64,000 bases of DNA from Alphaproteobacteria bacterium HGW-Alphaproteobacteria-18. Its GTDB lineage: Bacteria; Pseudomonadota; Alphaproteobacteria; Caulobacterales; Hyphomonadaceae. The translations under genes were made by a program, and so were the position numbers. Shown here one piece after another: positions 8,614 to 17,523 of this stretch. The stretch covers positions 220,390 through 284,389 of the forward strand of contig PHEH01000004.1 in assembly GCA_002841155.1 (NCBI GenBank). Direction: 5' to 3'. The notes beneath the pieces were generated by a model that ran no database searches, was not told the DNA's origin, and worked only from the letters and a program-made list of their open reading frames with translations. The stretch's first letter is position 1; each line of letters begins with the position of its first letter.

Positions 8614-8663
8614 GGAGAATTTTGCTGCGCGAGGAATGCGCGAAGCGCAGGGGAAAATTCTCC
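8614..8663 (-). promoter_or_regulatory. Large two-part hairpin in the DUF736 leader
   Basis: Outer arms GGAGAATTTT and AAAATTCTCC are perfectly complementary (10 bp). An inner pair CTGCGC/GCGCAG extends the stem. It lies 130 bp upstream of the DUF736 start. The outer arm resembles that of the hairpin upstream of the AlpA-like gene, suggesting a shared recognition signal. Confidence 0.55.
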
Positions 8664-8872
8664 GGTAGGGCCGGTTTCGGGGCGGATCCGCGTCGTCCAG
8701 GTCACACGGCAAGAGACGGGAACAAGGAGTCCGGGGGCGGGCGCGGGGAAACGGAAGACCCTCAGTTGGCCAGACAGTGCGGATGCAAGGCGAGACCCCG
8801 AGACGGGCGATTTTTTTCCCCCTCGCAGTGATGATCCTGGCCTGCCCCGGCCCCTCCGCACACGAACGGACA

Positions 8873-8908
8873 AGAAAAAGCCGCCCGGTGCCAGGGCACC
8901 GGACGGCT
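8873..8908 (-). terminator. Rho-independent terminator of the ardA-parB operon
   Basis: A 14-bp stem with one mismatch (AGCCGTCCGGTGCC and its partner on the minus strand, 2-base loop) is followed on the minus strand by a T-rich run (TTTTTCTT). It lies 32 bp past the parB-like stop. Confidence 0.82.
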
Positions 8909-8939
8909 CCGTCATCCGCCTGACAGGAGACTGAATTTT

Positions 8940-10712
8940 TCAGGCGGCGTCTGGCTGGTCAATGGCATCTATGCTGGGCGGAAAGGCGTCACCGCGTCCC
9001 TCGAACAGACCGGCAATCCGGGCCCAGGCATCGGCTGGCGCGGACCCTGCGCCTTCCACAAGGCGGGTGGGCGGCACCTGCATCCATCCGGGGCGCCAGT
9101 CCGGATTGGGCGCGCAGCCTTCGCCCGTGATCCGGTTTCCGATGACCTGCTTCTGGGCTTTGGCGGGCTCAGCGGCGCAGGTTTCGGCGAGGGATTTTGA
9201 GCCGATGTCGGCGACCATCGCGTTGATCGCCCGCCGGTCGCGGGTGAGGTCAAAGAATGCCCCGTCCGGCCGCCAGTAATCAGACAGGTCCGTCTCGCAG
9301 ACATGAAGGACCGCCTCCACGACCGGCCCGCCCGCTTCAAGGGTTTCAGCCATGGTATAAGCGAGCACCTCCATAACTTCAGCGTCAGACAGGGCAAGAA
9401 GTGCGGCGAACACTTCGCAGAGCCGGTGGGCATCGCCGCTGCGCCGCGCCTCGCCGGACACGCAGAGCGCCTCGAACAGGCAGGCGGTGCGTCCGCGCGA
9501 TTCCTCAAGTTCAGCGGCAGCTTTCGATGCTGCAAGGCTTGCCCGCGTCTCGTCCTTGCGGCTGGAGCAATGGTGGGGCCGGACGGTCCAGAGCGCGCTA
9601 CCGGTCATCGCGTGAGCGACCATCAGGCGCAGCGCGATGGCAGGCTGACGGGCAAGGCTTGCCTGCGCGGCGCCGTGCCGGTGCAGCTGGATATACTCCG
9701 CCAGCGGGCCGGACATTTCGGGTTTGACAGGCACTGACGGCAGCGCGCCTTTTGCATTCCGGGCTGTCTCCTTTCGCCGCGCTTCGGCCTGTGAAATGAA
9801 TCCTTCGTGGAAGGTCACGGTCCCGTCGTGGCGAAGCTCGACAATCACCTTGCCGCCTTGCTTGCGGGACTTCGTCAGATAGTCCCAGCGATGAAAGTAC
9901 GCCCCGCGTTCAAGGCAGACCACGTCCTTCCAGCCCGCCGCGAGAAACGCATCAATGCGCTGCGCGACCGCCGCCATCTGCGCGGCCCAGAACGCGTCCG
10001 GATCAGCGAACACGCCTTGGTCACCGAATAGGTCCGTGGTGACCTGGCCCGCGTAGCCAGAGATGTCGAACAACGCCTTGTCAGTCGTGATGACCGCTCC
10101 GCCGGTGATCCATGCCTTGCAGTTTCGCCCCAGCGGTGCGCGGGCGTCCTCGCTGTTCCAGAGCTTCAGCCATTCAGCCTGCTGGGCAGGCGTTGCGAGG
10201 GTCAGTGCCCGGATCGTTTCGCGGTCGATTTCTTCGTCGGCATAGAGTTTCCGGATCGGGGCGCTGAGCGCAGAAAGCGCCAGAACGCGGCGCACCGTCA
10301 GTTCTGTCACGCCGAAAAAAGCTGCAATCTCGGCCACAGCGCGGCCTTCATCATGCAGGCGTTTGAACGCGGTGAACTGTTCCATCTCTGTGGCAGGCAG
10401 GCGCGCGACGTTCTCGATGATGGACGCCTCTATGGCGGACGCGGCATCGCCTTCCGCCATCACGGCGCATGGCACCAGCGGATCGCTGCCGGTTTCCTTC
10501 GCGATCTGTTGGAGCGCAAAGAACCGGCGGCGTCCGGCCACGATGCCGTACCCATCGCCTTCGCGCCGGACGAGCAGGGTCTGCCGGACGCCCTTCTCCC
10601 GGATCGAAGGCAGGATGTCGGAGACATCCGGCGCCTTCCGGCCATGGCGCATGTTGAGTTTGGAAATGCTGAGCGCGCTCAGCGGCAGGTGGATCAGGTC
10701 AGGTTGTGACAT
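8940..10712 (-). CDS. parB: ParB/RepB/Spo0J-family protein
   Basis: A 590-residue protein with an N-terminal ParB nuclease-like domain (about 1-110, with GVRQTLLVRR and IVAGRRRFFAL), then a KorB/ParB-type helix-turn-helix (FFGVTELTVRRVLALS). A long C-terminal region has no clear domain. The ATG at 10712 (MSQPDLIHLPL) has a GAGGAG site. Long ParB-like proteins of this kind are a hallmark of alphaproteobacterial ICEs and plasmids. No parA gene is adjacent, so a role in transcription or stabilisation is as likely as partition. It is the last gene of the ardA operon. Confidence 0.88.
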   Translation of the reverse strand: MSQPDLIHLPLSALSISKLNMRHGRKAPDVSDILPSIREKGVRQTLLVRREGDGYGIVAGRRRFFALQQIAKETGSDPLVPCAVMAEGDAASAIEASIIENVARLPATEMEQFTAFKRLHDEGRAVAEIAAFFGVTELTVRRVLALSALSAPIRKLYADEEIDRETIRALTLATPAQQAEWLKLWNSEDARAPLGRNCKAWITGGAVITTDKALFDISGYAGQVTTDLFGDQGVFADPDAFWAAQMAAVAQRIDAFLAAGWKDVVCLERGAYFHRWDYLTKSRKQGGKVIVELRHDGTVTFHEGFISQAEARRKETARNAKGALPSVPVKPEMSGPLAEYIQLHRHGAAQASLARQPAIALRLMVAHAMTGSALWTVRPHHCSSRKDETRASLAASKAAAELEESRGRTACLFEALCVSGEARRSGDAHRLCEVFAALLALSDAEVMEVLAYTMAETLEAGGPVVEAVLHVCETDLSDYWRPDGAFFDLTRDRRAINAMVADIGSKSLAETCAAEPAKAQKQVIGNRITGEGCAPNPDWRPGWMQVPPTRLVEGAGSAPADAWARIAGLFEGRGDAFPPSIDAIDQPDAA

Positions 10713-10723
10713 GGGGTAACTCC

Positions 10724-10975
10724 TCAAAATGGAAACAGGTGTGGGGGCGCGAGAGCGAGGCCCAGCCGCCAAGGCGGCAGGTGCCAGTTGATCGGCACGT
10801 ACCGCGCGCCGAAGAAATCGCGCGAGGCATCCGCTGCGCTGGCGCCGAGATCAAAATCCCGGATCGTCACGTTCGGGCAGCGACCCTCCACCCAGATGGC
10901 GGTGACAAAGCCCTGCTCGATGTCGAGCGTCAGCGACGGACGCGGACCAAGTAGCTGTTCGAAGATGTCCGGCAT
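10724..10975 (-). CDS. Hypothetical protein of the ardA-parB operon
   Basis: An 83-residue protein (MPDIFEQLLGPRPSLTL...) with alternating hydrophobic strands and a Pro-rich end. Its ATG overlaps the upstream stop by one base (TGATG) and the parB-like start follows 11 bp downstream, so it is translated as part of the operon. I do not recognise the family. Confidence 0.6.
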   Translation of the reverse strand: MPDIFEQLLGPRPSLTLDIEQGFVTAIWVEGRCPNVTIRDFDLGASAADASRDFFGARYVPINWHLPPWRLGLALAPPHLFPF

Positions 10976-11448
10976 CACGCGCCCTCCAAAGCATCGGCAT
11001 GGCGGGCGAGGCGCGCGAGCGTCTCGCGGCCAGCAGCGATGGCCTCCGGAAGCAGTTCGTTTGCGACCTCCGTGAGGTAGCTATTGTCAGCGCCCGGATA
11101 GTTCGCCTCGATACCCGAAAGGCTTGCCGCATGGGCGGCGAGCTGGACGCCTTCAAGCGAAACGGACAGCACGATCCCGCAATAGAACCAGTCACCTTTG
11201 CGCCAGCCCTCCATGACGGCTTCGGCCTTCGCCTGTGCCTCGGCGAACCTTTGGCGATGGTTCGGCCCGGGGCCAATGAACCCCGGCGCATCCGCATAGA
11301 GCGAGGGCCAGAAACCGTCCTGGCGCTGATCCGGCGCGTCCGGACAATCGTCCGGCACAATCTGCGCCAAGACGGTGAAGGGCCCGGCCTCACAGGTGAT
11401 GCTATCGCCGGGGCAGACATAGGATTGGAAGCCTTGGGTGAACCTCAT
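10975..11448 (-). CDS. Hypothetical protein of the ardA-parB operon
   Basis: A 157-residue protein starting MRFTQGFQSYVCPGDSI, with an Asp/Pro-rich centre and helical C-terminus. The ATG at 11448 overlaps the preceding stop by 4 bases (ATGA); a longer frame to 11526 lies inside the upstream gene. Family not recognised. Position between ArdA and ParB points to an element maintenance or anti-host role, which is inference. Confidence 0.62.
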   Translation of the reverse strand: MRFTQGFQSYVCPGDSITCEAGPFTVLAQIVPDDCPDAPDQRQDGFWPSLYADAPGFIGPGPNHRQRFAEAQAKAEAVMEGWRKGDWFYCGIVLSVSLEGVQLAAHAASLSGIEANYPGADNSYLTEVANELLPEAIAAGRETLARLARHADALEGA

Positions 11449-11657
11449 GCCTCGCCCTCCGCAAACAGGCCCGCGATGGCGATCCAGTGCGGGCCATAGA
11501 CGGCGCGCTCGCCGCATTCGTCGCATTGATAGCCGCTCGCGTCCGGCTCGCAGCCGTCACGCGGGGCGCGGCAGGCGAGGCAAAAGCCCTCGGACCAGTC
11601 GTCCGCCTGCTGCAGTTCTTCGAGGGTGAACCGGTGCTGAGTGGTTTCAGGTGTCAT
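11445..11657 (-). CDS. Small zinc-ribbon-like protein
   Basis: A 70-residue protein with two Cys pairs, CLAC and CDEC, about 24 residues apart, suggesting one zinc site. The ATG at 11657 has a GAGGGTGG site; a GTG at 11675 overlapping the ardA stop (GTGA) is the alternative. It is co-transcribed with ardA. Family not recognised. Confidence 0.62.
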   Translation of the reverse strand: MTPETTQHRFTLEELQQADDWSEGFCLACRAPRDGCEPDASGYQCDECGERAVYGPHWIAIAGLFAEGEA

Positions 11658-11671
11658 GATAACGCCCACCC

Positions 11672-12238
11672 TCACCGCGACCAGAAGATGTGGACTTCAT
11701 CGAAGCCCGTCTGGAACACCATGATCTCGCCGTTCAGCGCCATGTCGCGGGCGAGCGCCTGCCAGTCGATATAGTAGCTGAGGCTCTCGGGGACCTGCGT
11801 GCCGAGTTCGGTGTGTAGCGCCTCGGCAAAGTCGGCGGCGCTGCGGTACTCGCCTGCATAGTCCTCGAACGCGGCACGTGCCTGTTCAAGGTCGTTGCCG
11901 TAGTGTAAATGGATGCGGGCAGCGAGCTGCCCATACTCGCCGATGAACCCGGCAAGATCGCACACGGTCTCAAACGAAGCGTATTCGGAAAGGTGTGCGC
12001 CTTCGAAGCCTTCGTAATCGTGGATCGCCCATTCCTCGGCATCGGGCTCCGGGCTGGCGCGAAGCATCGCCGAAACTTCGCGCCAGATTCCGTCCGGCGT
12101 CGTTGCCTCGATCCAACGTCCGTGCAGGCGTCCGTTGTTGTAAGCCGCGAGGCACGCAACGTAGATGCGGGGCCGGTCCTGAAGGGTTGGCGCACCCGTA
12201 GTTCCAAGAAATGCAACGGCAGTGGATCGGTCAGTCAT
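11672..12238 (-). CDS. ardA: Antirestriction protein ArdA
   Basis: A 188-residue acidic protein. RIYVACLAAYNNGRLHGRWIEA matches the N-terminal signature of ArdA, followed by DYEGF and a run of Asp/Glu that mimics DNA. ArdA blocks type I restriction enzymes and protects incoming elements during conjugation. The ATG at 12238 has a GAGGAG ribosome site 5 bases upstream. A type I restriction operon starts only 328 bp away on the opposite strand, so the element carries both the enzyme type and its inhibitor. Confidence 0.93.
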   Translation of the reverse strand: MTDRSTAVAFLGTTGAPTLQDRPRIYVACLAAYNNGRLHGRWIEATTPDGIWREVSAMLRASPEPDAEEWAIHDYEGFEGAHLSEYASFETVCDLAGFIGEYGQLAARIHLHYGNDLEQARAAFEDYAGEYRSAADFAEALHTELGTQVPESLSYYIDWQALARDMALNGEIMVFQTGFDEVHIFWSR

Positions 12239-12480
12239 GTCAGTCTCCTCGCGCCGCTCCTGTTGCGAATTCCCGGCTGACGGGGGTGGGCGGCGAGAAG
12301 GCGCTTGGCCGGAGCGCACAAGGGCGCTGCGCAAGGGGTTGCTGAAGGTATGAGCCCTAAAGACGCCGGGTCGGCCGAAAGCCCCGCCCCCTTGCGCGGC
12401 GACCGCGCTCTGGCAAACGCGCCGTCCGCCCACCACCGGCTGGCAGGGATAGAAATCGAGAGGCAGGGGACAAGAAATAG
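12239..12480. other. Intergenic leader between ardA and the restriction operon
   Basis: No gene is supported. It should contain the leftward ardA promoter; I see no clear boxes on that strand. The rightward promoter and operators follow at 12481-12557. Confidence 0.5.
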
Positions 12481-12557
12481 GCTGTACCAATCCGTACAGC
12501 ATATTTTTCATTGACCTGACGGGAACGCGCTACTATTTACTGTTGAACGCTCAACAG
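12481..12557 (+). promoter_or_regulatory. Promoter of the restriction-modification operon with two palindromes
   Basis: A -35 box TTGACC (12511-12516) and a -10-like TATTTA (12534-12539) lie 17 bases apart. A perfect palindrome GCTGTAC-N6-GTACAGC (12481-12500) sits just upstream, and CTGTTGA-N4-TCAACAG (12540-12557) sits at the expected start of transcription. The ATG follows 9 bases later. This looks like repressor control of the operon, but the operon encodes no obvious repressor. Confidence 0.6.
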
Positions 12558-12565
12558 AGGTTCCA

Positions 12566-13165
12566 ATGCGTCTGGATCAAGTCTGCGAAATCCAATCCGG
12601 CTTTACGGCGCGGGGAAAGCTTGAGGAGAGTCCCTCGGGGATTCCAGCCCTGCAGCTTCGCGATCTCAATGAGACGGCTGGCTGGGAGAACATCGTTCCA
12701 GGCAGGTTTGAGCTCGACGAGGTCCACGCCCGCTACTTCGCGGGGCCGGGCGATGTGCTCTTCCGCTCTCGCGGCACGAACAACACGGCCAGCGCCATTC
12801 CGGAGGACTGGCAGCACCTTGCCGCCGTTGTCCTTCCTCTGATCCTCTTGAAGCCGGACGATAGCCTCATCCGGCCAGCCTTCCTCGAGTGGAGCATCAA
12901 CGCGCCGGGCGCTCAGCGAGACCTCGAAAAGAGCATCCAGGGAACTGCACTGCGGATGGTTCCAAGAAATGCACTTGCAGAACTTCAAATCGATGTGCCG
13001 GCCCTTGCGACTCAGGACGCCATCCTCGAAGCAGCCCGGCTGGCGGCCCGCGCCCGCGAACTGGAAACCAACGCAGCGAACCTGAGACACGCGCTCTCAG
13101 ACCTCATATTACACGACGCCGCGAAACGCGCGGCGGCGCCCAACCCAAAGAAGGCCCACGCATGA
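12566..13165 (+). CDS. hsdS: Single-TRD type I specificity-like protein
   Basis: A 199-residue protein with one target-recognition domain (about 1-150: MRLDQVCEIQSGFTARG at the start, GDVLFRSRGTNN in the middle). A conserved-helix segment follows (ILEAARLAARARELETNAANL), as in half-size HsdS proteins. The start has an AGAGG site and overlaps the next gene by 4 bases (ATGA). A full-length two-TRD S subunit is encoded after hsdM, so this operon has a second, unusual S-type protein. It might dimerise to give a second specificity or regulate methylation; both are inference. Confidence 0.8.
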   Translation: MRLDQVCEIQSGFTARGKLEESPSGIPALQLRDLNETAGWENIVPGRFELDEVHARYFAGPGDVLFRSRGTNNTASAIPEDWQHLAAVVLPLILLKPDDSLIRPAFLEWSINAPGAQRDLEKSIQGTALRMVPRNALAELQIDVPALATQDAILEAARLAARARELETNAANLRHALSDLILHDAAKRAAAPNPKKAHA

Positions 13166-14679
13166 GCGACCAGATCACCCAGCAGAAAATCAATCAGGCC
13201 GCATGGGCCGCGTGCGACACGTTCCGCGGCGCCGTCGATCCTGCTCAGTACAAGGATTACATCCTTGTGATGCTCTTTCTGAAGTACATTTCGGACCACT
13301 GGGCAGATCACGTAAACCAGTATCGGAAACAATACGCGAACGACGAGGCGCGCATCCGGCGCCGTCTTGAACGCGAACGCTTCGTGCTGCCGGAGGGCGC
13401 GAGCTATTACGATCTCTACGAAAAGCGCAACGAGCCTAACATCGGCGAGCTGATCAACATCGCGCTGGAGAAGATCGAGGATACGAACCGGTCGAAGCTC
13501 GAAGGCGTATTCCGGAACATCGACTTCAACTCCGAAGCCAATCTCGGCCGGCCCAAAGATCGCAACCGGCGCCTGAAGAACATGCTCGAGGACTTCGCCA
13601 AACCCGAACTCGATCTCAGCCCATCCCGCGTCAGCGAAGACATCATCGGCGAGTGCTACATCTACCTGATTTCCCGGTTCGCGTCGGACGCCGGCAAGAA
13701 GGCAGGAGAATTCTTCACCCCCGCTCCTGTTTCGCGTCTACTCGCCAAGCTCGCTGCGCCGAAGCCCGGCAACACGATCTGCGACCCCGCCTGCGGCTCA
13801 GGCTCACTGCTCATCCGGGCCGCAGAAGAAGTCGGCTCGGACAATTTCGCGCTCTATGGCCAGGAAGTGAACGGCGCGACGTGGGCGCTCGCCCGAATGA
13901 ACATGTTCCTGCACGCGAAGGACGCAGCCCGGATTGAATGGTGTGACACGCTTAACAGTCCGTCACTTGTCGAGGGTGATCATCTTCTCAAGTTTGACGT
14001 CGTCGTCGCCAACCCGCCCTTCTCACTGGACAAGTGGGGCGCGGAGAATGCCGAGACAGACACGTTCAAACGTTTCTGGCGCGGCGTGCCCCCGAAGTCG
14101 AAAGGTGACTATGGGTTTATCTCGCACATGATTGAAATCGCCAAGCGCCATTCCGGGCGCGTGGCTGTGATCGTCCCACATGGCGTGCTGTTCCGTGGTG
14201 GTGCCGAGGGAAAGATCCGCCAGGCGCTGATCGAAGAAAACCTTCTCGACGCCGTTATTGGCCTACCCGCCAACCTCTTCACGACCACCGGCATCCCCGT
14301 TGCGATCCTCGTTTTTGACCGCTCACGTGAAGAGGGCGGCGCGAACGAAAAGCGCAAGGATGTTCTCTTCATCGATGCGAGCAAAGAGTTCGCGGCGAGC
14401 AAGACACAGAACGTCATGGACGACGTACACATCGAGAAAGTGCTCGCCGCCTATCGAGCCCGAAAGTTCGCCGACAAGTTTGCCTACGTAGCAACGCCGG
14501 AAGAGATCGCCGAGAACGACTACAACCTCAACATCCCCCGCTATGTCGACACGTTCGAACCTGAAGAAGAAATCGACGTCGCCGCCGTCCAGAAGGAAAT
14601 CAACGCCATCGAGGCCGAACTCGCCGACGTGCGCCGGCGCATGGCCGAGCATCTGAAGGAGTTGGGTATTGATGTCTAG
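13162..14679 (+). CDS. hsdM: Type I restriction-modification methyltransferase subunit
   Basis: A 505-residue N6-adenine methyltransferase. The N-terminal HsdM helical domain (about 5-150) opens with KINQAAWAACDTFRG. The SAM-binding motif DPACGSGSLL is near residue 208 and the catalytic NPPF near 283. The ATG at 13162 overlaps the preceding stop; longer frames lie inside that gene. It works with the S subunit to methylate host DNA and with R to restrict. Confidence 0.95.
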   Translation: MSDQITQQKINQAAWAACDTFRGAVDPAQYKDYILVMLFLKYISDHWADHVNQYRKQYANDEARIRRRLERERFVLPEGASYYDLYEKRNEPNIGELINIALEKIEDTNRSKLEGVFRNIDFNSEANLGRPKDRNRRLKNMLEDFAKPELDLSPSRVSEDIIGECYIYLISRFASDAGKKAGEFFTPAPVSRLLAKLAAPKPGNTICDPACGSGSLLIRAAEEVGSDNFALYGQEVNGATWALARMNMFLHAKDAARIEWCDTLNSPSLVEGDHLLKFDVVVANPPFSLDKWGAENAETDTFKRFWRGVPPKSKGDYGFISHMIEIAKRHSGRVAVIVPHGVLFRGGAEGKIRQALIEENLLDAVIGLPANLFTTTGIPVAILVFDRSREEGGANEKRKDVLFIDASKEFAASKTQNVMDDVHIEKVLAAYRARKFADKFAYVATPEEIAENDYNLNIPRYVDTFEPEEEIDVAAVQKEINAIEAELADVRRRMAEHLKELGIDV

Positions 14680-15910
14680 CTTCTTCCCAAGAGTCCGACT
14701 GAACGAAGCTGTAGGAAGCAATGGTCGTGTTATCGGCGGACCGTTTGGATCCGACCTCACGGCAGACGATTATGTGTCGTCGGGTATACCTGTAATTCGC
14801 GTTACCAATCAGGTCGGCAAAACAGTAGCCGGCGAGTTTGTCTATGTTACTGAAGATAAGGCAAAAAAGCTTTCCGCCAACATTGCCCGCCCGGGGGATA
14901 TAGTAGTCGTTCAGCGGGGGAGCACCTATGGAAAGGTTTCGAAAATTCCCGAAAGAGCTGACTATGCTGAATATGTAGTGTGCCAGAGCCAAATGGCCAT
15001 TTCTGTAGATGAAAGTGCTATTTCTCGCGAATACCTTTTTCAGGCGCTTCTCTCTTCTTTCTTCAATCGACACGTTGAAGCTTCCGTAATTCAAACAGGC
15101 CAGCCGCATATCAATCTTGGTATCCTTCGAGATGCCAAGATTCCTATTCCTCCGCTCCCTGAACAACGCCGCATCGCCGAAATCCTCCGGACCTGGGATG
15201 AGGCAATCGAAAAGCTGGAAGCCCTCCTCGCGGCGAAAGATCGTCGGCGTAAAGGAATACTCCAACAAATCTTGGGGAACGGAGTCGACTTTCCGAGTGA
15301 TTGGAAAGCGACGGCTCTGAGCGCCATCACGACGCGAGTTGGTCGGACGAATGACGGCGGCGATCACCCAGTCATGACGATCTCCGCAAAATCGGGCTTC
15401 CTGATGCAGTCAGAGAAATTCGCTCGCGATATGGCGGGCAGCAGTGTTGATAAATACACGCTCCTCCATCAGGGCGAGTTTGCCTACAACAAGGGAAACT
15501 CTAAGACGGCACCATATGGCTGCATCTTCGCGCTAGACCGCCCCACAGCAGTGATTCCGTTTGTCTATTTCTGTTTCCGGCTGAACGATGGCCATGACCA
15601 CAGATTCTTCGAGCAAATGTTCAAAGCTGGCATTCTGAATCACCAGCTTTCGAAGGTCATCAATTCCGGCGTCCGGAATGATGGTCTACTAAATCTTTAT
15701 GCCGACGATTTCTTTTCTTGCGTCGTGCCCGTACCTCCGCGCGACGAGCAGGAACGCATCTCTCGGGCAATTACAGCTCTGAATGACGATATCGCGCTGA
15801 CAGACAACGAGATCGCCGCACTCCAACGCCAGAAACGCGGCCTGATGCAAAAGCTCCTGACCGGCAAATGGCGCGTAAAGCTCGAAGACGTGACGGCGGT
15901 GCCGGGATGA
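14672..15910 (+). CDS. hsdS: Type I restriction-modification specificity subunit
   Basis: A 412-residue S subunit with two TRDs (about 5-150 and 200-350), each followed by a conserved helix (PLPEQRRIAEILRTWDEAI, and PRDEQERISRAITALND). The start ATG lies inside the last codons of hsdM (8-base overlap). AT-richer codons than the neighbours are typical of TRD exchange. It sets the DNA target of the M2S and R2M2S complexes. Confidence 0.93.
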   Translation: MSSFFPRVRLNEAVGSNGRVIGGPFGSDLTADDYVSSGIPVIRVTNQVGKTVAGEFVYVTEDKAKKLSANIARPGDIVVVQRGSTYGKVSKIPERADYAEYVVCQSQMAISVDESAISREYLFQALLSSFFNRHVEASVIQTGQPHINLGILRDAKIPIPPLPEQRRIAEILRTWDEAIEKLEALLAAKDRRRKGILQQILGNGVDFPSDWKATALSAITTRVGRTNDGGDHPVMTISAKSGFLMQSEKFARDMAGSSVDKYTLLHQGEFAYNKGNSKTAPYGCIFALDRPTAVIPFVYFCFRLNDGHDHRFFEQMFKAGILNHQLSKVINSGVRNDGLLNLYADDFFSCVVPVPPRDEQERISRAITALNDDIALTDNEIAALQRQKRGLMQKLLTGKWRVKLEDVTAVPG

Positions 15911-17523
15911 AAAAGAACATCCATAAGCTTTCCATCCGCCTACTGAAGGAGGACCTCAATCCCGAGGATGGCCTCAGGGACGGCATAGCGTTGGAAGTCT
16001 GGCCAAACGTTGAGGGCGGTAAGATCGCCCTTGGTACGATGGGCGGCGACGATCCGAAATGGTCGAATTTTCTCGACCTTTCGAAGGACCAAAAATCGAA
16101 GGTCATAAATCTAACTGCATTTGGACTGGTCTTTGTTCCGGTTTCTGGTCGTTGGTTTGCCGTGTCCTTCGGCATGGGGCACGTCAAGCTCGATCCATCC
16201 AAGTTCGTGCAAGACTTTGGCCTTAAGGTCGTTCTCAACGCGGTCGACCCGAAGCAGTTGAAGAGCGCGGACGTTCGAACGCCGGATGAAAACACACTCC
16301 AGCGGCGCAGCCAGACAAGCCGGGGGTCAGATCAGACGGCATTTTCCATCGATGTCGAGCGCGATATTGTGCGCGGCTTAGCAGGCACTCCAAAAGACGA
16401 AACGTTTGCTGTGCGCGTAGCCGGTACCGACTCCCTTTCCATGGACCGAAAGATGGATGTTGGCGACCTCGCGCAAGCGTGCGCCGACGCCTACACCATG
16501 TATGCGAAGACCGATTATCAGACCGACTTCAAATGGATCGATCAGATCAAGCATGAGCGGGAAAAGGAAATCATCGAAAAGCTGGAAGACGCTCTGATCT
16601 CGGCAATCGACGCAGTAGTCAAAGGAGCGACAGCCGACAATCTCTTTCTTGCATTCCCGATCATCTATGATCCGGAGAAGACGGCGTCGATCCTCTACAA
16701 GGGCTTTCGCAGCAAGCTGTTCTATCCGGACCTGAACTTTTTCAGCTATCTGGACGCGATGAAGAAGCGGTCTAAGACCGAGGATTGTGGCGGGCGCTGG
16801 AAAATTTCGGAATGTCTTGTTTTTGAAGTCGAGCTCGACGGAAAGACCTATGTCCTCTCGGCCGGCCGCTGGTACTGCATCGATGAGGATCTCGCAAAGG
16901 ACGTCCAGGATTTCTTCGACAAGACTCCGAGAGTGACATTGCCCGCCGCACAGGCAGGCGAAAACGAGGAGCTTTACAACGCTCGCCTCAAGCAAGACGA
17001 GCCGGACTATCTCTGCCTCGACCGAAAGTTGATCACCCCCACTGGTGCATCCTCGACAATCGAAGTGTGTGATTTTCTGACTAAGGACAAACGGCTTGTG
17101 CATGTGAAGGACAAAACGTCCTCATCGCGCCTCAGCCACTTGTTCAGTCAGGGCACGGTTTCAGGTCGCGTGCTCGTTCTCGATGGGCCAGCGCGAGACA
17201 AGGTCAAGGATAGAGTTAAGGAGGTTGAGGGAGAAACTGGGCAGACGGGATTCATGGATGTCATCCCCGACTCAAGCACCAAGTTCCAAGCTTCGGATTT
17301 CACCGTTGTGTTCGCGGTCTTGTCTGTCGGTGACAAGCCAAAGTTGCCATTTTTCAGTCTCGTGACTTTTCGCCAAGCTGTTCGTGATCTGTCGGTGCCG
17401 GGTTTCAGGTATGCATTTGCCTGGATCGAAAAGCCCGTCGCCGAACCCAAAAAGAAGGAAAAATCAAAATCAGACGCGACGGATGAGGATGATGGCAATG
17501 AATCAGACGAGGCCACCGCATGA
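15907..17523 (+). CDS. TIGR04141/DUF6119 sporadically distributed protein
   Basis: A 538-residue protein with an opening of the form KLSIRLLKEDLNPEDGL and a central block around RGLAGTPKDETFAVRVAGTD, which I recognise as TIGR04141/DUF6119. The C-terminus is a charged Lys/Glu/Asp tail. It overlaps hsdS by 4 bases and hsdR by 4 bases, so it is an integral gene of the operon. Its molecular function is not established to my knowledge. Its place between S and R suggests a part in restriction or in a linked defence step. Lower GC than the element backbone hints at separate transfer. Confidence 0.75.
   Translation: MKKNIHKLSIRLLKEDLNPEDGLRDGIALEVWPNVEGGKIALGTMGGDDPKWSNFLDLSKDQKSKVINLTAFGLVFVPVSGRWFAVSFGMGHVKLDPSKFVQDFGLKVVLNAVDPKQLKSADVRTPDENTLQRRSQTSRGSDQTAFSIDVERDIVRGLAGTPKDETFAVRVAGTDSLSMDRKMDVGDLAQACADAYTMYAKTDYQTDFKWIDQIKHEREKEIIEKLEDALISAIDAVVKGATADNLFLAFPIIYDPEKTASILYKGFRSKLFYPDLNFFSYLDAMKKRSKTEDCGGRWKISECLVFEVELDGKTYVLSAGRWYCIDEDLAKDVQDFFDKTPRVTLPAAQAGENEELYNARLKQDEPDYLCLDRKLITPTGASSTIEVCDFLTKDKRLVHVKDKTSSSRLSHLFSQGTVSGRVLVLDGPARDKVKDRVKEVEGETGQTGFMDVIPDSSTKFQASDFTVVFAVLSVGDKPKLPFFSLVTFRQAVRDLSVPGFRYAFAWIEKPVAEPKKKEKSKSDATDEDDGNESDEATA

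Larger units (their letters stand above)
8485..8939. other. Non-coding interval with two strong hairpins
   Basis: No gene is supported in these 455 bp. It holds the long leader of the DUF736 gene, a large hairpin (8614-8663), a GC-rich stretch, and the parB-operon terminator (8873-8908). Confidence 0.6.
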
